This document shows, piece after piece, positions 16,185 to 24,676 of a stretch of 64,000 nt of DNA (position 1 is its first letter; each line of letters opens with the position of its first letter). The notes under the pieces are model-generated. The model was not told where the DNA came from. It did no database searches and saw only the letters and a list, made by a program, of their open reading frames with translations. The stretch covers positions 3,410,001 to 3,474,000 of the forward strand of contig NZ_CP013254.1 of NCBI RefSeq assembly GCF_001482365.1. Direction: 5' to 3'. The translations under genes were made by a program, and so were the position numbers. This DNA comes from Kocuria flava. GTDB lineage: Bacteria; Actinomycetota; Actinomycetes; Actinomycetales; Micrococcaceae.

Positions 16185-16454
16185 ATGCCACCACCACGGA
16201 AGTGCGATCAGGAGACCCAGGCGCGGGCCGGGAGGATGTACGCTGACCGGCTCCCCGAAGCCGTGATCTCGCAGCTAAAGGCCCGCCAACAAGTAGGTGA
16301 GCTGCTCGGAATCAACCCCGCCACACTGCAGAACTGGTTCCGCCGGGCGCAGGGGAAAGGCACCACGCCTGTGGCTGGCAAGCCCCGCGATGAGGAGCAC
16401 GCCCGGTTACGACGCGAGGTCGCCCAGCTGAAACGGACCAACGAGATCCGTTGA
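16185..16454 (+). pseudogene. Truncated IS3-family OrfA
   Basis: The 89 residues include a helix-turn-helix (VGELLGINPATLQNWFRRAQ) and the leucine-zipper start LRREVAQLKRTNEI typical of IS3 OrfA, then stop. Proteins of this type normally continue (LKAASAFFAAE) and are followed by OrfB with the DDE domain, which is absent. The left end of the element is missing as well, cut by the IS701 copy. Confidence 0.75.
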
Positions 16455-16469
16455 ATCCACCCGGCGATA

Positions 16470-16496
16470 GGGGTCAATTTTCACTCGGCGTTGATA
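16470..16496. mobile_element. Possible IS21-type end remnant
   Basis: GGGTCAATTTTCACTCGGCG followed by TTGATA resembles the terminal repeat of IS21-family elements. It abuts the truncated IS3 OrfA and probably marks the junction that removed the rest of it. Confidence 0.35.
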
Positions 16497-16556
16497 GGAA
16501 TCGTCGCGTCCGCCCAGTACTTGCCCGTCGTCGGCAGCTCCAGCGCGCCGAGTACT

Positions 16557-16592
16557 CGAATACATGTTCTGAGCTTCGGAAGGGGGTAGCCT
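16557..16592 (+). promoter_or_regulatory. LexA-like box and leaderless promoter of the DUF5131 gene
   Basis: CGAATACATGTTCT (16557-16570) matches the Gram-positive SOS box pattern CGAACRNRYGTTYC with about two deviations. It overlaps the place of the -35, 17 bp ahead of TAGCCT (16587-16592), which ends 7 nt before the ATG at 16600. Confidence 0.35.
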
Positions 16593-16599
16593 CCAAATC

Positions 16600-17346
16600 A
16601 TGGCTGACCGTAGCGGCATCGAATGGACCGAAGTCACGTGGAACCCTGTCACAGGGTGCGACCGCGTGTCTCCGGGCTGTGATCACTGCTATGCCCTCAC
16701 ACTTTCCAAGCGGCTGAAAGCCATGGGCGCGCCAAAGTATCAGAACGACGGCGACCCGCGGACATCGGGGCCCGGCTTTGGAGTGACCGTGCATCCGACG
16801 GCCCTGCAGCAGCCTCAGTCCTGGGCGGCCCCGCGCCTCGTGTTCGTCAACTCCATGAGTGACCTCTTCCACGCCCGCGTTCCGAAAGAGTTCGTGCGCG
16901 ATGTATTCGACGTCATCGCGAACACTCCCCGTCACACTTATCAGTTGCTCACCAAGAGACCAGCGCGCGCCCGCAAGATGGCCGATCAGCTCCCATGGCC
17001 TGACAACCTTTGGCTCGGCGTTTCAGTTGAGACGCAGGACTACTTCAACCGGGTCGAGGAGTTGCGCGCCATTCCAGCAGCGGTCCGTTTCCTCTCCTGC
17101 GAACCGTTGCTCGGCTCTCTCAAAGGCATCGATTTGTCCGGTATCGACTGGGTGATCGCCGGCGGAGAGTCCGGTCCGCACTACCGTCCGATGGAGGTCT
17201 CGTGGGCGCGCGACATCCGCGATGCCTGCCTCGGGGCGCAGGTACCGTTCTTCTTCAAGCAGTGGGGCGGTCGCACGCCGAAGAAACTGGGACGGGAGCT
17301 CGACGGACGTACCTGGGAGGAGTACCCCGACGCATACGCGATCTGA
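16600..17346 (+). CDS. DUF5131 (phage Gp37/Gp68) three-Cys-motif protein
   Basis: This 248-residue protein carries the family start IEWTEVTWNPVTGC and the three-Cys motif Cys20-X6-Cys27-X2-Cys30 (CDRVSPGCDHCYA), a radical-SAM-like cluster pattern. Further conserved blocks are FVNSMSDLFH, YQLLTKRPAR, WLGVSVETQDY, RFLSCEPLLG, WVIAGGESG and PFFFKQWGG. The fold is related to radical SAM/spore photoproduct lyase-like enzymes, but the reaction of DUF5131 is unknown. It is encoded tail-to-tail with its usual partner TcmP, 3 bases apart. It appears leaderless (TAGCCT-N7-ATG). Base composition is visibly less GC-rich than the flanking core genes, which fits transfer. Confidence 0.88.
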   Translation: MADRSGIEWTEVTWNPVTGCDRVSPGCDHCYALTLSKRLKAMGAPKYQNDGDPRTSGPGFGVTVHPTALQQPQSWAAPRLVFVNSMSDLFHARVPKEFVRDVFDVIANTPRHTYQLLTKRPARARKMADQLPWPDNLWLGVSVETQDYFNRVEELRAIPAAVRFLSCEPLLGSLKGIDLSGIDWVIAGGESGPHYRPMEVSWARDIRDACLGAQVPFFFKQWGGRTPKKLGRELDGRTWEEYPDAYAI

Positions 17347-17349
17347 TGC

Positions 17350-18453
17350 TCAGCTCCTCGGGAAGAACTCCACCAAGGATCCGTCAGGATAAGACCCCTT
17401 CCGCTTCCGGCGATGGCCGATGAGCAACTGATCGTTCTCCATCGGTTTCAACGTTCGGGTCTTTACGTGGCTCGAGTGGTAGGGCGTTTTGGTGACCGCG
17501 AAGTCGATCACCGACTGAATAGGCACGGTTCGGCCGCCGAATTCGTCTAACAAGGCCTTCCGCAAAGGGGTCATATCGGGCTCATCCCCGAACAGGACGG
17601 TTTGCCCTGCGAGTACGTCCGAGAACTCAAACTCCCCCTTGGGATCGACCTTCCACATAGCCTGCTTCATCTTGTCCAAACCAGTGATGCTCCGTGATGC
17701 GAAGACCATGTGGTTAGAGTTGATATTTTTGCCGTTGCGCATCCGAAACGACTGCACGTGGGGAAAATTCGCGACGTCCTGCAGCTGCCGCTCGAAGAGG
17801 CTCACCAAGAAGGGAGTGCGCTTCGGGTCACCCGCAGGCGGCGCCTGCTTGAACTCGTCCGTTCCATACAGCTGCTCGAGCAACGGATCGACGTTGCCGG
17901 CAGTGCTGAAGCGATTCAGATGGTTGGTCGCCAGGTAAATGAATGCCTCACTCCGTTGGGAGGAGAGCAGCTCTGCGATCTGCTGCATCGACACGTCCTT
18001 GTAGCCAAACGGATCGATGAAGGCGAACGTTGGAGCCATCGGTTGTCCTGCTAGCTTCCGTTGCTGGATGAGCGTGTCGGCCAGTTCGCCGAAGGGTCCA
18101 TGACGGAGTTGGACTTTGACGTTGGGTGGCCACCCGCCTCTCCGAGCCCTCGTTTGTTCAACGACCCTTTCCAAGGCTCGGAAACGCTCCGGATCCCGCT
18201 CGTTGAAGAGAAAGACGAACTCGCACCGCAACATCTTCTCTAGATGGTTGTGGTCCAGGAGGCATTCCAGGGCGATCAACGGAGAACCAGCCTGTCCGTC
18301 GGAGTAGACACCCGGGCCTGCGAAACCGTCGAAGAAGATGGCTCGGCCGTCCGTGTTGCCAAAGATGGCGAACCACGCATCGAGGTACCCGCGCAAAATG
18401 TGGTGTTTTGCCGCAGTGTGCGCTTCTCGAGACCAAATCGTCTTGTCGGGCAT
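17350..18453 (-). CDS. tcmP: Three-Cys-motif partner protein TcmP
   Basis: The 367-residue protein has the TcmP N-terminus (AAKHHILRGYLDAWFAIFG), a methyltransferase-like nucleotide motif FFDGFAGPGVYSDG (about 40-53), an acidic strand end FLFNERD, and a DPF motif in FAFIDPFGYKDVSM (about 140-153) comparable to motif IV of DNA/RNA methyltransferases. The family is named for its constant association with three-Cys proteins such as the convergent DUF5131 gene, but no activity has been established as far as I know. The start at 18453 is leaderless-like (CACAAT-N6-ATG). A nucleic-acid-modifying or defence role is inference. Confidence 0.85.
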   Translation of the reverse strand: MPDKTIWSREAHTAAKHHILRGYLDAWFAIFGNTDGRAIFFDGFAGPGVYSDGQAGSPLIALECLLDHNHLEKMLRCEFVFLFNERDPERFRALERVVEQTRARRGGWPPNVKVQLRHGPFGELADTLIQQRKLAGQPMAPTFAFIDPFGYKDVSMQQIAELLSSQRSEAFIYLATNHLNRFSTAGNVDPLLEQLYGTDEFKQAPPAGDPKRTPFLVSLFERQLQDVANFPHVQSFRMRNGKNINSNHMVFASRSITGLDKMKQAMWKVDPKGEFEFSDVLAGQTVLFGDEPDMTPLRKALLDEFGGRTVPIQSVIDFAVTKTPYHSSHVKTRTLKPMENDQLLIGHRRKRKGSYPDGSLVEFFPRS

Positions 18454-18673
18454 GCTGACATTGTGCCCTGACGGGGCGTGTTTCCCCTCTATACACGCGG
18501 CCGTAGCGCTGATCTTTCCATTCCGACTCGCCTGGACGTGTGCCTTGGACGAACGTACATGACCGTGCGGGCCGGACCTGAGTCGAATCCATGCGTGTGA
18601 ACCTCCGACTCGGGAGGGATCACCGTGACCCCTCCCGCAACAATCGGGCCTTCCAGGCGATCACTACATATTT

Positions 18674-19129
18674 CTAATCCTTGATCCGGGCGCGAGCGGC
18701 CTCGGCTGCCCTCTGGATCTGGTCGCGCACCCGGGCCTGCCGTACCGCAGCGTGGCCGGCTTCCACCGTACCGCTGTCCACGACGTCCTTGAACAGCCGC
18801 TCCACCTGCTCGGTGGGAGTCGTGCCATTCTTGTACCAGTCGATCTGGGCGTCCAGCTGAGCGGCTCCAGCGTGGCGCAGGGACGGGTCGCCGTTGGTGA
18901 TATCGGCCAGCAGGTGCAGGGCCGCGATCTGCTCGCCGATGCCCACTGTGTCCTCGCCCGAGCCAGCGTAGCCGTGGGCGCGGCGGCTGACCTCCATGAA
19001 CATCTTGTAGTGCTCGATTTTCGTCCGCAGCCCCAAGTCCCGGCTGTTGTGCCAGAAGGCGAGGCCACCGACGATCACGGTTGCCAGGGCGCCGAGCAGG
19101 CCACCAGTGATGAAAGTTCCCCAATCCAT
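18674..19129 (-). CDS. Small N-anchored membrane protein, unknown function
   Basis: The 151-residue product has an N-terminal membrane helix (TFITGGLLGALATVIVGGLA, about 5-25) and a helical cytosolic region rich in Ala, Glu and Arg. No known domain is recognised. A -10 TAGGGT ends 7 nt before the ATG, so it is probably leaderless and transcribed on its own. It lies between TcmP and the AlbA_2 gene, which begins divergently, so it may belong to the same accessory module. Confidence 0.65.
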   Translation of the reverse strand: MDWGTFITGGLLGALATVIVGGLAFWHNSRDLGLRTKIEHYKMFMEVSRRAHGYAGSGEDTVGIGEQIAALHLLADITNGDPSLRHAGAAQLDAQIDWYKNGTTPTEQVERLFKDVVDSGTVEAGHAAVRQARVRDQIQRAAEAARARIKD

Positions 19130-19292
19130 ACCCCGGACCCTACCGGCCCCGACCCGAGCGTTCAGGGGCCACTGATCCGCTAGGGTCTCTGTCCGCGGAA
19201 TCGGCCATCAAAGCCTGGCACATTCCTCCCTGGACGATGTGCGTCCTATACGGACTCCATACGCCGGGTGTCCTTTCTGCGAGGATGGCCCC

Positions 19293-20594
19293 ATGGACAC
19301 GAAGAAACCCCCGCTCGGCGAAGACCATCTTCAAGAGATCTTGACCGCTGTAGTCGACCGCGGAGATGTCCTGGAGAGCGACTACCTCGAGATCAAGCTG
19401 GAGGTCGATTTCGGGAGACCAGCAGGGAAGGCGAAGCTGGCGAAGTTCATCCTGGGGGCCGCCAACCGTCTGCCCGAAGTCGCCCAGCGGCACTTCGGCG
19501 GGTACGCCGTCATGGTCATCGGAGCCGCACAGGGACAAGCTCCGGGTGTGGAGCCCGGGATGGAGATTCTGCACATCCGGCAGGCAGTCGAGCCCTATCT
19601 TGGTCCGGAAGGTCCTCGCTTCACACTGAATCGGCTACGCCTAGAGACCGGCCAGGAGGTGCTGTTCCTGATCGTCGAGCCCCCGCAGCAGGGCGACCCC
19701 ATGCATCTCTGCCATCGAGCGTACGACGCTGACCGCAAATCCGGGTCGCTGGCCGACGGCGGCATCTACGTCAGGGACGACGGGAACACCGCCCCGGCAA
19801 AGACCGCCCAGATCAAGGCCCTCCTGCGTCGGATGCAGGTCGAGCCGGCACTGGACCTGAGTCTGGAGATTGAGGGCCTGGCCTACAGCCTGGTCAGCTC
19901 GGCCGTTGGCCGGGACAGATACCTGGATCGCCTCGCCGAACGGTACCGCGAATCGATGAGAGCCCAGGCAGGACGTCCTCGACCATTCGCGCTGCTGGGC
20001 ATGGGCGTCAGCCCGCTCGACCCCAGTGCAGAAGCAGTAGAGGATCGGCTGGAAGCGTGGCGCCCCAAAGCTGTTGCGGGCTGGCCGGAGACTGAGGACA
20101 AGCTGCTCGGACTGCTGGGCGACGGCCTGCGCTTCCACATATCCAACAACGCGGACAGCTTCCTCGAGAAGGTCACCGTGATCATCACATTCCACGGGGC
20201 CCAAGGGGTGAAGTGGCGCGACAGGAACGACCGGGATGAGTGGAAGAACGATCTGGTGGAGCCGATCGGCAATCAGCGCCACCCCTGGGATTTCCAGCCC
20301 ATCATCAACACGGACTTCAAACTCGTCGGCTATCCCGTCGATTGGGAGAACAAGGACGGAAGCCTGGTCGTCACCATCAACCTCGACTCGCTACCGCCGG
20401 AACCCACTTGGGGGAGCGAGAACGATGATGTCGTCCTCGTGCGCAGTACGGATGATCAGGGCCCGGTCCGAGTGGCATGGACGGCCACAGCAGCCGGTTA
20501 CGGATCCGTGTTCCGGGACGAGTTGATCGTGGCAGCCGCGAGGCCGTTTGACCCGACAGGTACGGAGCACAGCACCGACTCGGCGCAACGGTAA
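19293..20594 (+). CDS. AlbA_2 (Schlafen-like) domain protein
   Basis: The N-terminal domain (about 10-190 of 433 residues) carries the AlbA_2 signature ESDYLEIKLEVDFGRPAGKA (catalytic-type E-x-K) followed by KFILGAANR, then GGYAVMVIGAAQGQ and GGIYVRDDGNTAPA. The C-terminal half (about 200-425) has no recognised domain but a beta-rich stretch (EKVTVIITFHG, PVRVAWTATAAGYG). AlbA_2 proteins include bacterial relatives of Schlafen nucleases and ATP-binding regulators, and several occur in phage-defence islands. ATG at 19293 has GAGGA 7 bases upstream; a start 54 bases earlier is possible. Role is not known. Confidence 0.75.
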   Translation: MDTKKPPLGEDHLQEILTAVVDRGDVLESDYLEIKLEVDFGRPAGKAKLAKFILGAANRLPEVAQRHFGGYAVMVIGAAQGQAPGVEPGMEILHIRQAVEPYLGPEGPRFTLNRLRLETGQEVLFLIVEPPQQGDPMHLCHRAYDADRKSGSLADGGIYVRDDGNTAPAKTAQIKALLRRMQVEPALDLSLEIEGLAYSLVSSAVGRDRYLDRLAERYRESMRAQAGRPRPFALLGMGVSPLDPSAEAVEDRLEAWRPKAVAGWPETEDKLLGLLGDGLRFHISNNADSFLEKVTVIITFHGAQGVKWRDRNDRDEWKNDLVEPIGNQRHPWDFQPIINTDFKLVGYPVDWENKDGSLVVTINLDSLPPEPTWGSENDDVVLVRSTDDQGPVRVAWTATAAGYGSVFRDELIVAAARPFDPTGTEHSTDSAQR

Positions 20595-20654
20595 TCACAC
20601 CGACCTACCAAGCCAGCTCACCGATTCGCGGAGCAGGCTCTAGCACAGGTGGAA

Positions 20655-20694
20655 CACTGCTGGCCCAGGACCATACGGTCCTGGGCCAGCAGTG
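20655..20694. terminator. 18-bp perfect hairpin
   Basis: CACTGCTGGCCCAGGACC pairs with GGTCCTGGGCCAGCAGTG across ATAC. It follows the AlbA_2 gene and separates the accessory block from tRNA-Gly. No T-run. Confidence 0.75.
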
Positions 20695-20868
20695 GCTTGA
20701 CCGGAAATTCCGACAAGATAGTGAGAATCTGTCCATGAGAGCTCCGGTAGAGCCACAGGTCAGGGCGGGGTACCTATGACAAGTTCCGCGAGAACCTACA
20801 GCCCCGCACGCGGCGCCGCCCGGGATGGGGTAGTGTTTTCCCGCGTGCTCCTCGAACGAGGCGCGCAT

Positions 20869-20941
20869 GCGGCAGTAGCTCAGCTGGTAGAGCGCCACCT
20901 TGCCATGGTGGAGGTCGCGGGTTCGACTCCCGTCTGCCGCT
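20869..20941 (+). tRNA. tRNA-Gly (anticodon GCC)
   Basis: The 73-nt cloverleaf has acceptor GCGGCAG/CTGCCGC, D-arm GCTCAGCTGGTAGAGC, anticodon arm CCACC TTGCCAT GGTGG with GCC, and T-arm CGCGGGTTCGACTCCCG. A -10-like TAGTGT lies upstream at 20831. CCA is not encoded. The gene marks the change from accessory to core-like DNA, but no repeat of its 3' end was seen to prove it as an integration site. Confidence 0.97.
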
Positions 20942-21152
20942 CTTTCCATGCCCTCCTCCCCCGCCCGGCGGGAGCCGCGCCCCGTCCGTCCGGCGGGGCG
21001 CGAGTCATATCACAGCCCTTCCGATCTGTCCAAGATCACACCGCCCGGGGCTTGGCGGCGCGCGTCACGGCCCGTAACGTCGTGCGTTCATCCGGTTCGG
21101 CCCGACGACGCGCTGTTCCACCGCACCCCGTCCGTCCCCGGAAGGAACCACC

Positions 21153-22511
21153 ATGTCCGCACCCCGCACCGCCGTGCTCGAGGTGATCGACCCGCCCGGC
21201 CGCGCCGGCACCCGCCTGGCCCTGTTCGCCCTCGCCCTGGGCGGCTTCGGCGTGGGCACCACCGAGTTCGCCTCGATGGGCCTGATCCCCTTCATCGCCG
21301 AGGACCTCGGCGCCTCGATCCCCTCCCTCGGCCACGCCATCTCGCTCTACGCGCTGGGCGTCGTGGTCGGCGCCCCGCTGATCACCGCCCTGGCCGCCCG
21401 CCTCGAGCGCAAGACGCTGCTGCTCGGGCTCATGGGCGCCTTCACCGCCGGCAACGCCTTCTCGGCGGCCGCCCCCTCCCTCGACCTGCTCTACGCCGCC
21501 CGGTTCCTCTCCGGGCTGCCCCACGGCGCCTACTTCGGCGTCGCCGCCGTGGTCGCCTCCTCCCTCGTGCCCCGCGAGCGCCGCGGCACGGCCGTGGCCC
21601 GGGTCGCCCTCGGGCTGACGGTCGCCAACATCGTGGGCGTGCCCCTGGCCGCCGCCCTGGGCGGGGCCCTCGGCTGGCGGGCCGGCTACGGGCTCGTCGT
21701 CGTCATCGGCGTGCTGACCGTCGCCGCGCTGGCCGTGTGGGTGCCCCGCACCCGCAGCGAGGGCGGGGTCTCCGTGGCGCGGGAGGTCCGCGCCCTGGGC
21801 CGCCCGCAGGTGGCCCTGACCCTGACGGCCGGGGCCGTGGGCTTCGGCGGGATGTTCGCCGTCTACACCTTCGTCTCCCCCACCCTCACCGAGCTCAGCG
21901 GCCTCGACCTCTCGGTCGTGCCGTGGGTGCTGGCGATCTACGGCGTGGGCATGACCCTGGGCTCACTGCTGGCCGGGCCGCTGCTGGACCGCTCGGTCGG
22001 CCGCACGGCCGTCGGCGCGGGCGTGGTCTCCGCCGCGACCCTGGCCTTCTTCGGGCTCTTCGCCCACCTGCCCGTCGCGGCCGTGCTGGGGGTCTTCGCG
22101 ATCGGCGCGCTGGGCGCGCTGTTCTCCACCGCGCTGCAGATGCGCCTGCTGCGCGAGGCCAAGGACGCCCCGTCCCTGACCGCCGCCATGAACCACGCGG
22201 CGTTCAACTTCGCCAACGCCGTGGGCGCGTTCCTCGGCGGGGCCGTCATCACCGCGGGCTGGGGCTACCGTGCCCCGGCGTGGGTGGGCGTCGGCCTCGC
22301 CCTCGCCGGGCTGCTCGTCCTGGGCCACGCCGTGCGCCGCCAGCGCGAGGGCACCGACGCGACCCCCGCGCCCGTGCGTGCCCCGGCCGGCTGGACCTCC
22401 CGCGCCCTCGGCTCGCTCGTGGTGCTGCTGCCCGAGGCCCTGACCCCCGAGCCCGCCGCGCCGCGCGGTGCCCGGCCGGCGACGACGGGCCTGCTCCTCG
22501 GCGCCTCCTGA
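21153..22511 (+). CDS. MFS exporter (DHA1, AraJ-like)
   Basis: A 452-residue, 12-helix transporter with the DHA1 start FALALGGFGVGTTEFASMGLIP, the loop motif RLERKTLLLG and the ARFLSGLPHGAYFGVAAVVAS segment typical of AraJ/NepI-type efflux proteins. Such proteins export sugars, nucleosides or drugs with proton exchange; the substrate cannot be read from sequence. The start follows GGAAGGA. It stands alone, downstream of tRNA-Gly. Confidence 0.9.
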   Translation: MSAPRTAVLEVIDPPGRAGTRLALFALALGGFGVGTTEFASMGLIPFIAEDLGASIPSLGHAISLYALGVVVGAPLITALAARLERKTLLLGLMGAFTAGNAFSAAAPSLDLLYAARFLSGLPHGAYFGVAAVVASSLVPRERRGTAVARVALGLTVANIVGVPLAAALGGALGWRAGYGLVVVIGVLTVAALAVWVPRTRSEGGVSVAREVRALGRPQVALTLTAGAVGFGGMFAVYTFVSPTLTELSGLDLSVVPWVLAIYGVGMTLGSLLAGPLLDRSVGRTAVGAGVVSAATLAFFGLFAHLPVAAVLGVFAIGALGALFSTALQMRLLREAKDAPSLTAAMNHAAFNFANAVGAFLGGAVITAGWGYRAPAWVGVGLALAGLLVLGHAVRRQREGTDATPAPVRAPAGWTSRALGSLVVLLPEALTPEPAAPRGARPATTGLLLGAS

Positions 22512-22627
22512 GCCCGCCGCGCGGCCCCGGGGCCGCCCCGCACCCCGGGCACGCGCACCGTCCGGTCCCGCGCCCCGCGCCCCCGCTCCCCGGCGGCGCG
22601 GGGCGCGGGCCTGCCCGCCGTGCCGGC

Positions 22628-23359
22628 TCAGCCGCCGCCGAGCAGCGAGCGCAGCGCGAGGGCGTTGCGCACGGCGTAGCCGTGGCCGTCGTTGTTGAAG
22701 TAGACGAAGACCTCCCGCCCGGCCGCGTCCCACTCCCGGATCCGGTCGGCCCACCACCGCAGGTCGGCCTCCGGATAGGAACCGGCGTAGAGGTGGTGGT
22801 GGTCGGGCCCGTGCAGCCGGACGTAGACGAACCCCGCGGTGGCCTCGAGCACGCACGGCAGCCCGGCGCCGCTCATCACGCAGTAGGCGGCCCCGTGCCG
22901 GCGCAGCAGGGCGAAGACCCCGGGGTGCACCCAGCTGTCGTGGCGGAACTCCACCGCCACCCGCAGCCAGGGCGGCAGCCCGGCCAGGAAGTGCTCCAGG
23001 CGGGCGTCGTCCCGGCCCAGCGCCGGGGGCAGCTGGACGAGCAGGACCCCGCGCCGGGCGCCCAGCTCGTGCCAGGCACCGGCGATCCGGCCGGTCCACG
23101 CCTCGGAGGCGTAGAGCTTCTTCGCGTGGGTGAGCCCGCGGGGCGCCTTGACCGAGAGCAGGAAGCCCTCCGGCAGCCGCTCCCGCCAGCCCGCGAAGGT
23201 CGCGTCCCGCGGCCACCGGTAGAAGGAGGCGTTGAGCTCCACGGTGCCGAAGGTGCGGGCGTAGAGGGCCAGGCGGCGGGCCGGGGGCGTGCCGGGCGGG
23301 TGCAGCACGTGCTCCCAGTGGTCGTAGCTCCACCCGGAGGTGCCGATGTGCCAGCCCAT
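22628..23359 (-). CDS. DUF72 (YecE-type) TIM-barrel protein
   Basis: The 243-residue protein starts MGWHIGTSGWSYDHWE and has TVELNASFYRWP, FLLSVKAPRGLTH, LVQLPPALG, VAVEFRHDSW and VYVRLHGPD, all DUF72 landmarks. DUF72 proteins adopt a TIM barrel of unknown activity. A TAGCCT ends 6 nt before the ATG, so the gene is likely leaderless. Confidence 0.9.
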   Translation of the reverse strand: MGWHIGTSGWSYDHWEHVLHPPGTPPARRLALYARTFGTVELNASFYRWPRDATFAGWRERLPEGFLLSVKAPRGLTHAKKLYASEAWTGRIAGAWHELGARRGVLLVQLPPALGRDDARLEHFLAGLPPWLRVAVEFRHDSWVHPGVFALLRRHGAAYCVMSGAGLPCVLEATAGFVYVRLHGPDHHHLYAGSYPEADLRWWADRIREWDAAGREVFVYFNNDGHGYAVRNALALRSLLGGG

Positions 23360-23515
23360 GGGCCCAGGCTAGACGTCCGGCCCGGCACCCCGCCGCCCGT
23401 CACCGGGGCGTCATATGTTCCCGGTGCGTCACGGTCCGGGCGCGGGCGCCCGCCGCCTCGCTAGCGTGGGGGCCGGGACCCCCACCGCCCGAGCGGCGGA
23501 CCCCGTACGGCCGGC

Positions 23516-23956
23516 GTGGACGACCGGCCCCGTCCGGAGGAGCCGGACAGCCATGAGACCCGGAACCTCCCGCGCGACCCCGCGACGGTGCTCGGCGCCG
23601 CGACGGTGGCCGACGGCCAGAGCCTCACCCCCGAGCAGTACGACCTGGGCGGGCTGCACCGGGTCGTGGCCACGGTGACGGACCACGAGGTGGTCCTCTA
23701 CGGCGAGTTCCGCGTGGACGCCGCCCTCCTGGACGGCCGCGACCCCGCCGAGGTGCCGCACTGGGGCGGGGCGCTGTCGGGGATCGTGGAGGACTGGCAG
23801 CCGGAGGGGACCGGGCAGGTGACGCTGTGCGCATTCGTCCACGCGGAGACCCACGAGCACGGGCCGCTGGGCCTGACCCTGGCGGAGGCGGTGGCGCAGC
23901 TCGAGGACCTGCGGGTGCGCTGCCTCGCGTGGCTCAGGAGCTCCCCGGCCGCCTGA
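23516..23956 (+). CDS. Hypothetical protein
   Basis: This 146-residue acidic protein has a disordered N-terminus and a mixed alpha/beta body (LGGLHRVVATVTDHEVVLYGEF; LSGIVEDWQPEG; VTLCAFVHAETHEHG). No domain is recognised. It starts at GTG and overlaps the convergent phosphatidyltransferase gene by 23 bases at its end. Coding potential is supported by codon use and length only. Confidence 0.6.
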   Translation: MDDRPRPEEPDSHETRNLPRDPATVLGAATVADGQSLTPEQYDLGGLHRVVATVTDHEVVLYGEFRVDAALLDGRDPAEVPHWGGALSGIVEDWQPEGTGQVTLCAFVHAETHEHGPLGLTLAEAVAQLEDLRVRCLAWLRSSPAA

Positions 23957-24563
23957 CCCGGCCCCGCCCGTCCCGGGGCGCGGGCGGCGCCTGCCGGCCC
24001 GCGGCCTGGCGGACGTACTGGACGCCCGCGACCAGGTGCAGCACGGCGGCGACCTGCACGAGCACCCGGCCGACCTCGGTGACGGCCGTGCTCTCCCACG
24101 CCGGCCCGGCGAGGATCAGCACGGAGCCGACCATGAGCGTGGCCGTCTTGACCTTCCCGGCCCTCGTCACCCGCAGCACGCCCAGCGACCGGTGCCGCAG
24201 CGCGACCGCGCCGACGACGAGGTCCACGCCCACGACGACGACGAGCACCCACCACGGGAAGAGCCCGACGACGCTCGCGGCGACCGCGATCGCCACGGTG
24301 CCGAGCCGGTCGGCGATCGGGTCCATGACCTCCCCGACCCGGCTGCGCTGGTCGAGGGCCCGGGCGAGGACCCCGTCGACCCAGTCGGTGAGGGAGAAGG
24401 AGGCCACGAGCACGAGGGCGGCCACCGGGTGCTCGTGGATGCGCAGCACCGCCAGCACCGCCGGGACGATCAGGCTGAAGCGCAGCACCGAGACCACGTT
24501 CGGGACCGTGAGCCAGCGGTGGTAGTACGGCGGCGCCGGCTCGGCCGTGTGCTGGTCCTGCAT
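23934..24563 (-). CDS. CDP-alcohol phosphatidyltransferase
   Basis: The 209-residue membrane enzyme contains the full family motif D-x2-DG-x2-AR-x8-G-x3-D-x3-D as DWVDGVLARALDQRSRVGEVMDPIAD, in two blocks, plus about six helices. It transfers a phosphatidyl group from CDP-diacylglycerol to an alcohol acceptor such as glycerol-3-phosphate (PgsA-like) or cardiolipin precursors; which acceptor is not clear. The C-terminal tail is basic and Pro-rich. Confidence 0.9.
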   Translation of the reverse strand: MQDQHTAEPAPPYYHRWLTVPNVVSVLRFSLIVPAVLAVLRIHEHPVAALVLVASFSLTDWVDGVLARALDQRSRVGEVMDPIADRLGTVAIAVAASVVGLFPWWVLVVVVGVDLVVGAVALRHRSLGVLRVTRAGKVKTATLMVGSVLILAGPAWESTAVTEVGRVLVQVAAVLHLVAGVQYVRQAAGRQAPPAPRDGRGRVRRPGSS

Positions 24564-24676
24564 GGTGCGTCCCTCGCCCTCCTCGCGTCCGGGGCGGCGG
24601 CCGGAGCCCGTCCGCGCCGCCCGTGCACGAGCCTATGCCATCGGCCGCGCCCGGCCGGGGCCCGCCCGGGCCCGGC

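Noticed and set aside
20869..20941. tRNA-Gly as the attachment site of the accessory region on its left
   Set aside because: Islands normally enter at the 3' end, which faces right here into core-like DNA, no repeat of the tRNA 3' end was found on the left, and no integrase gene is seen.
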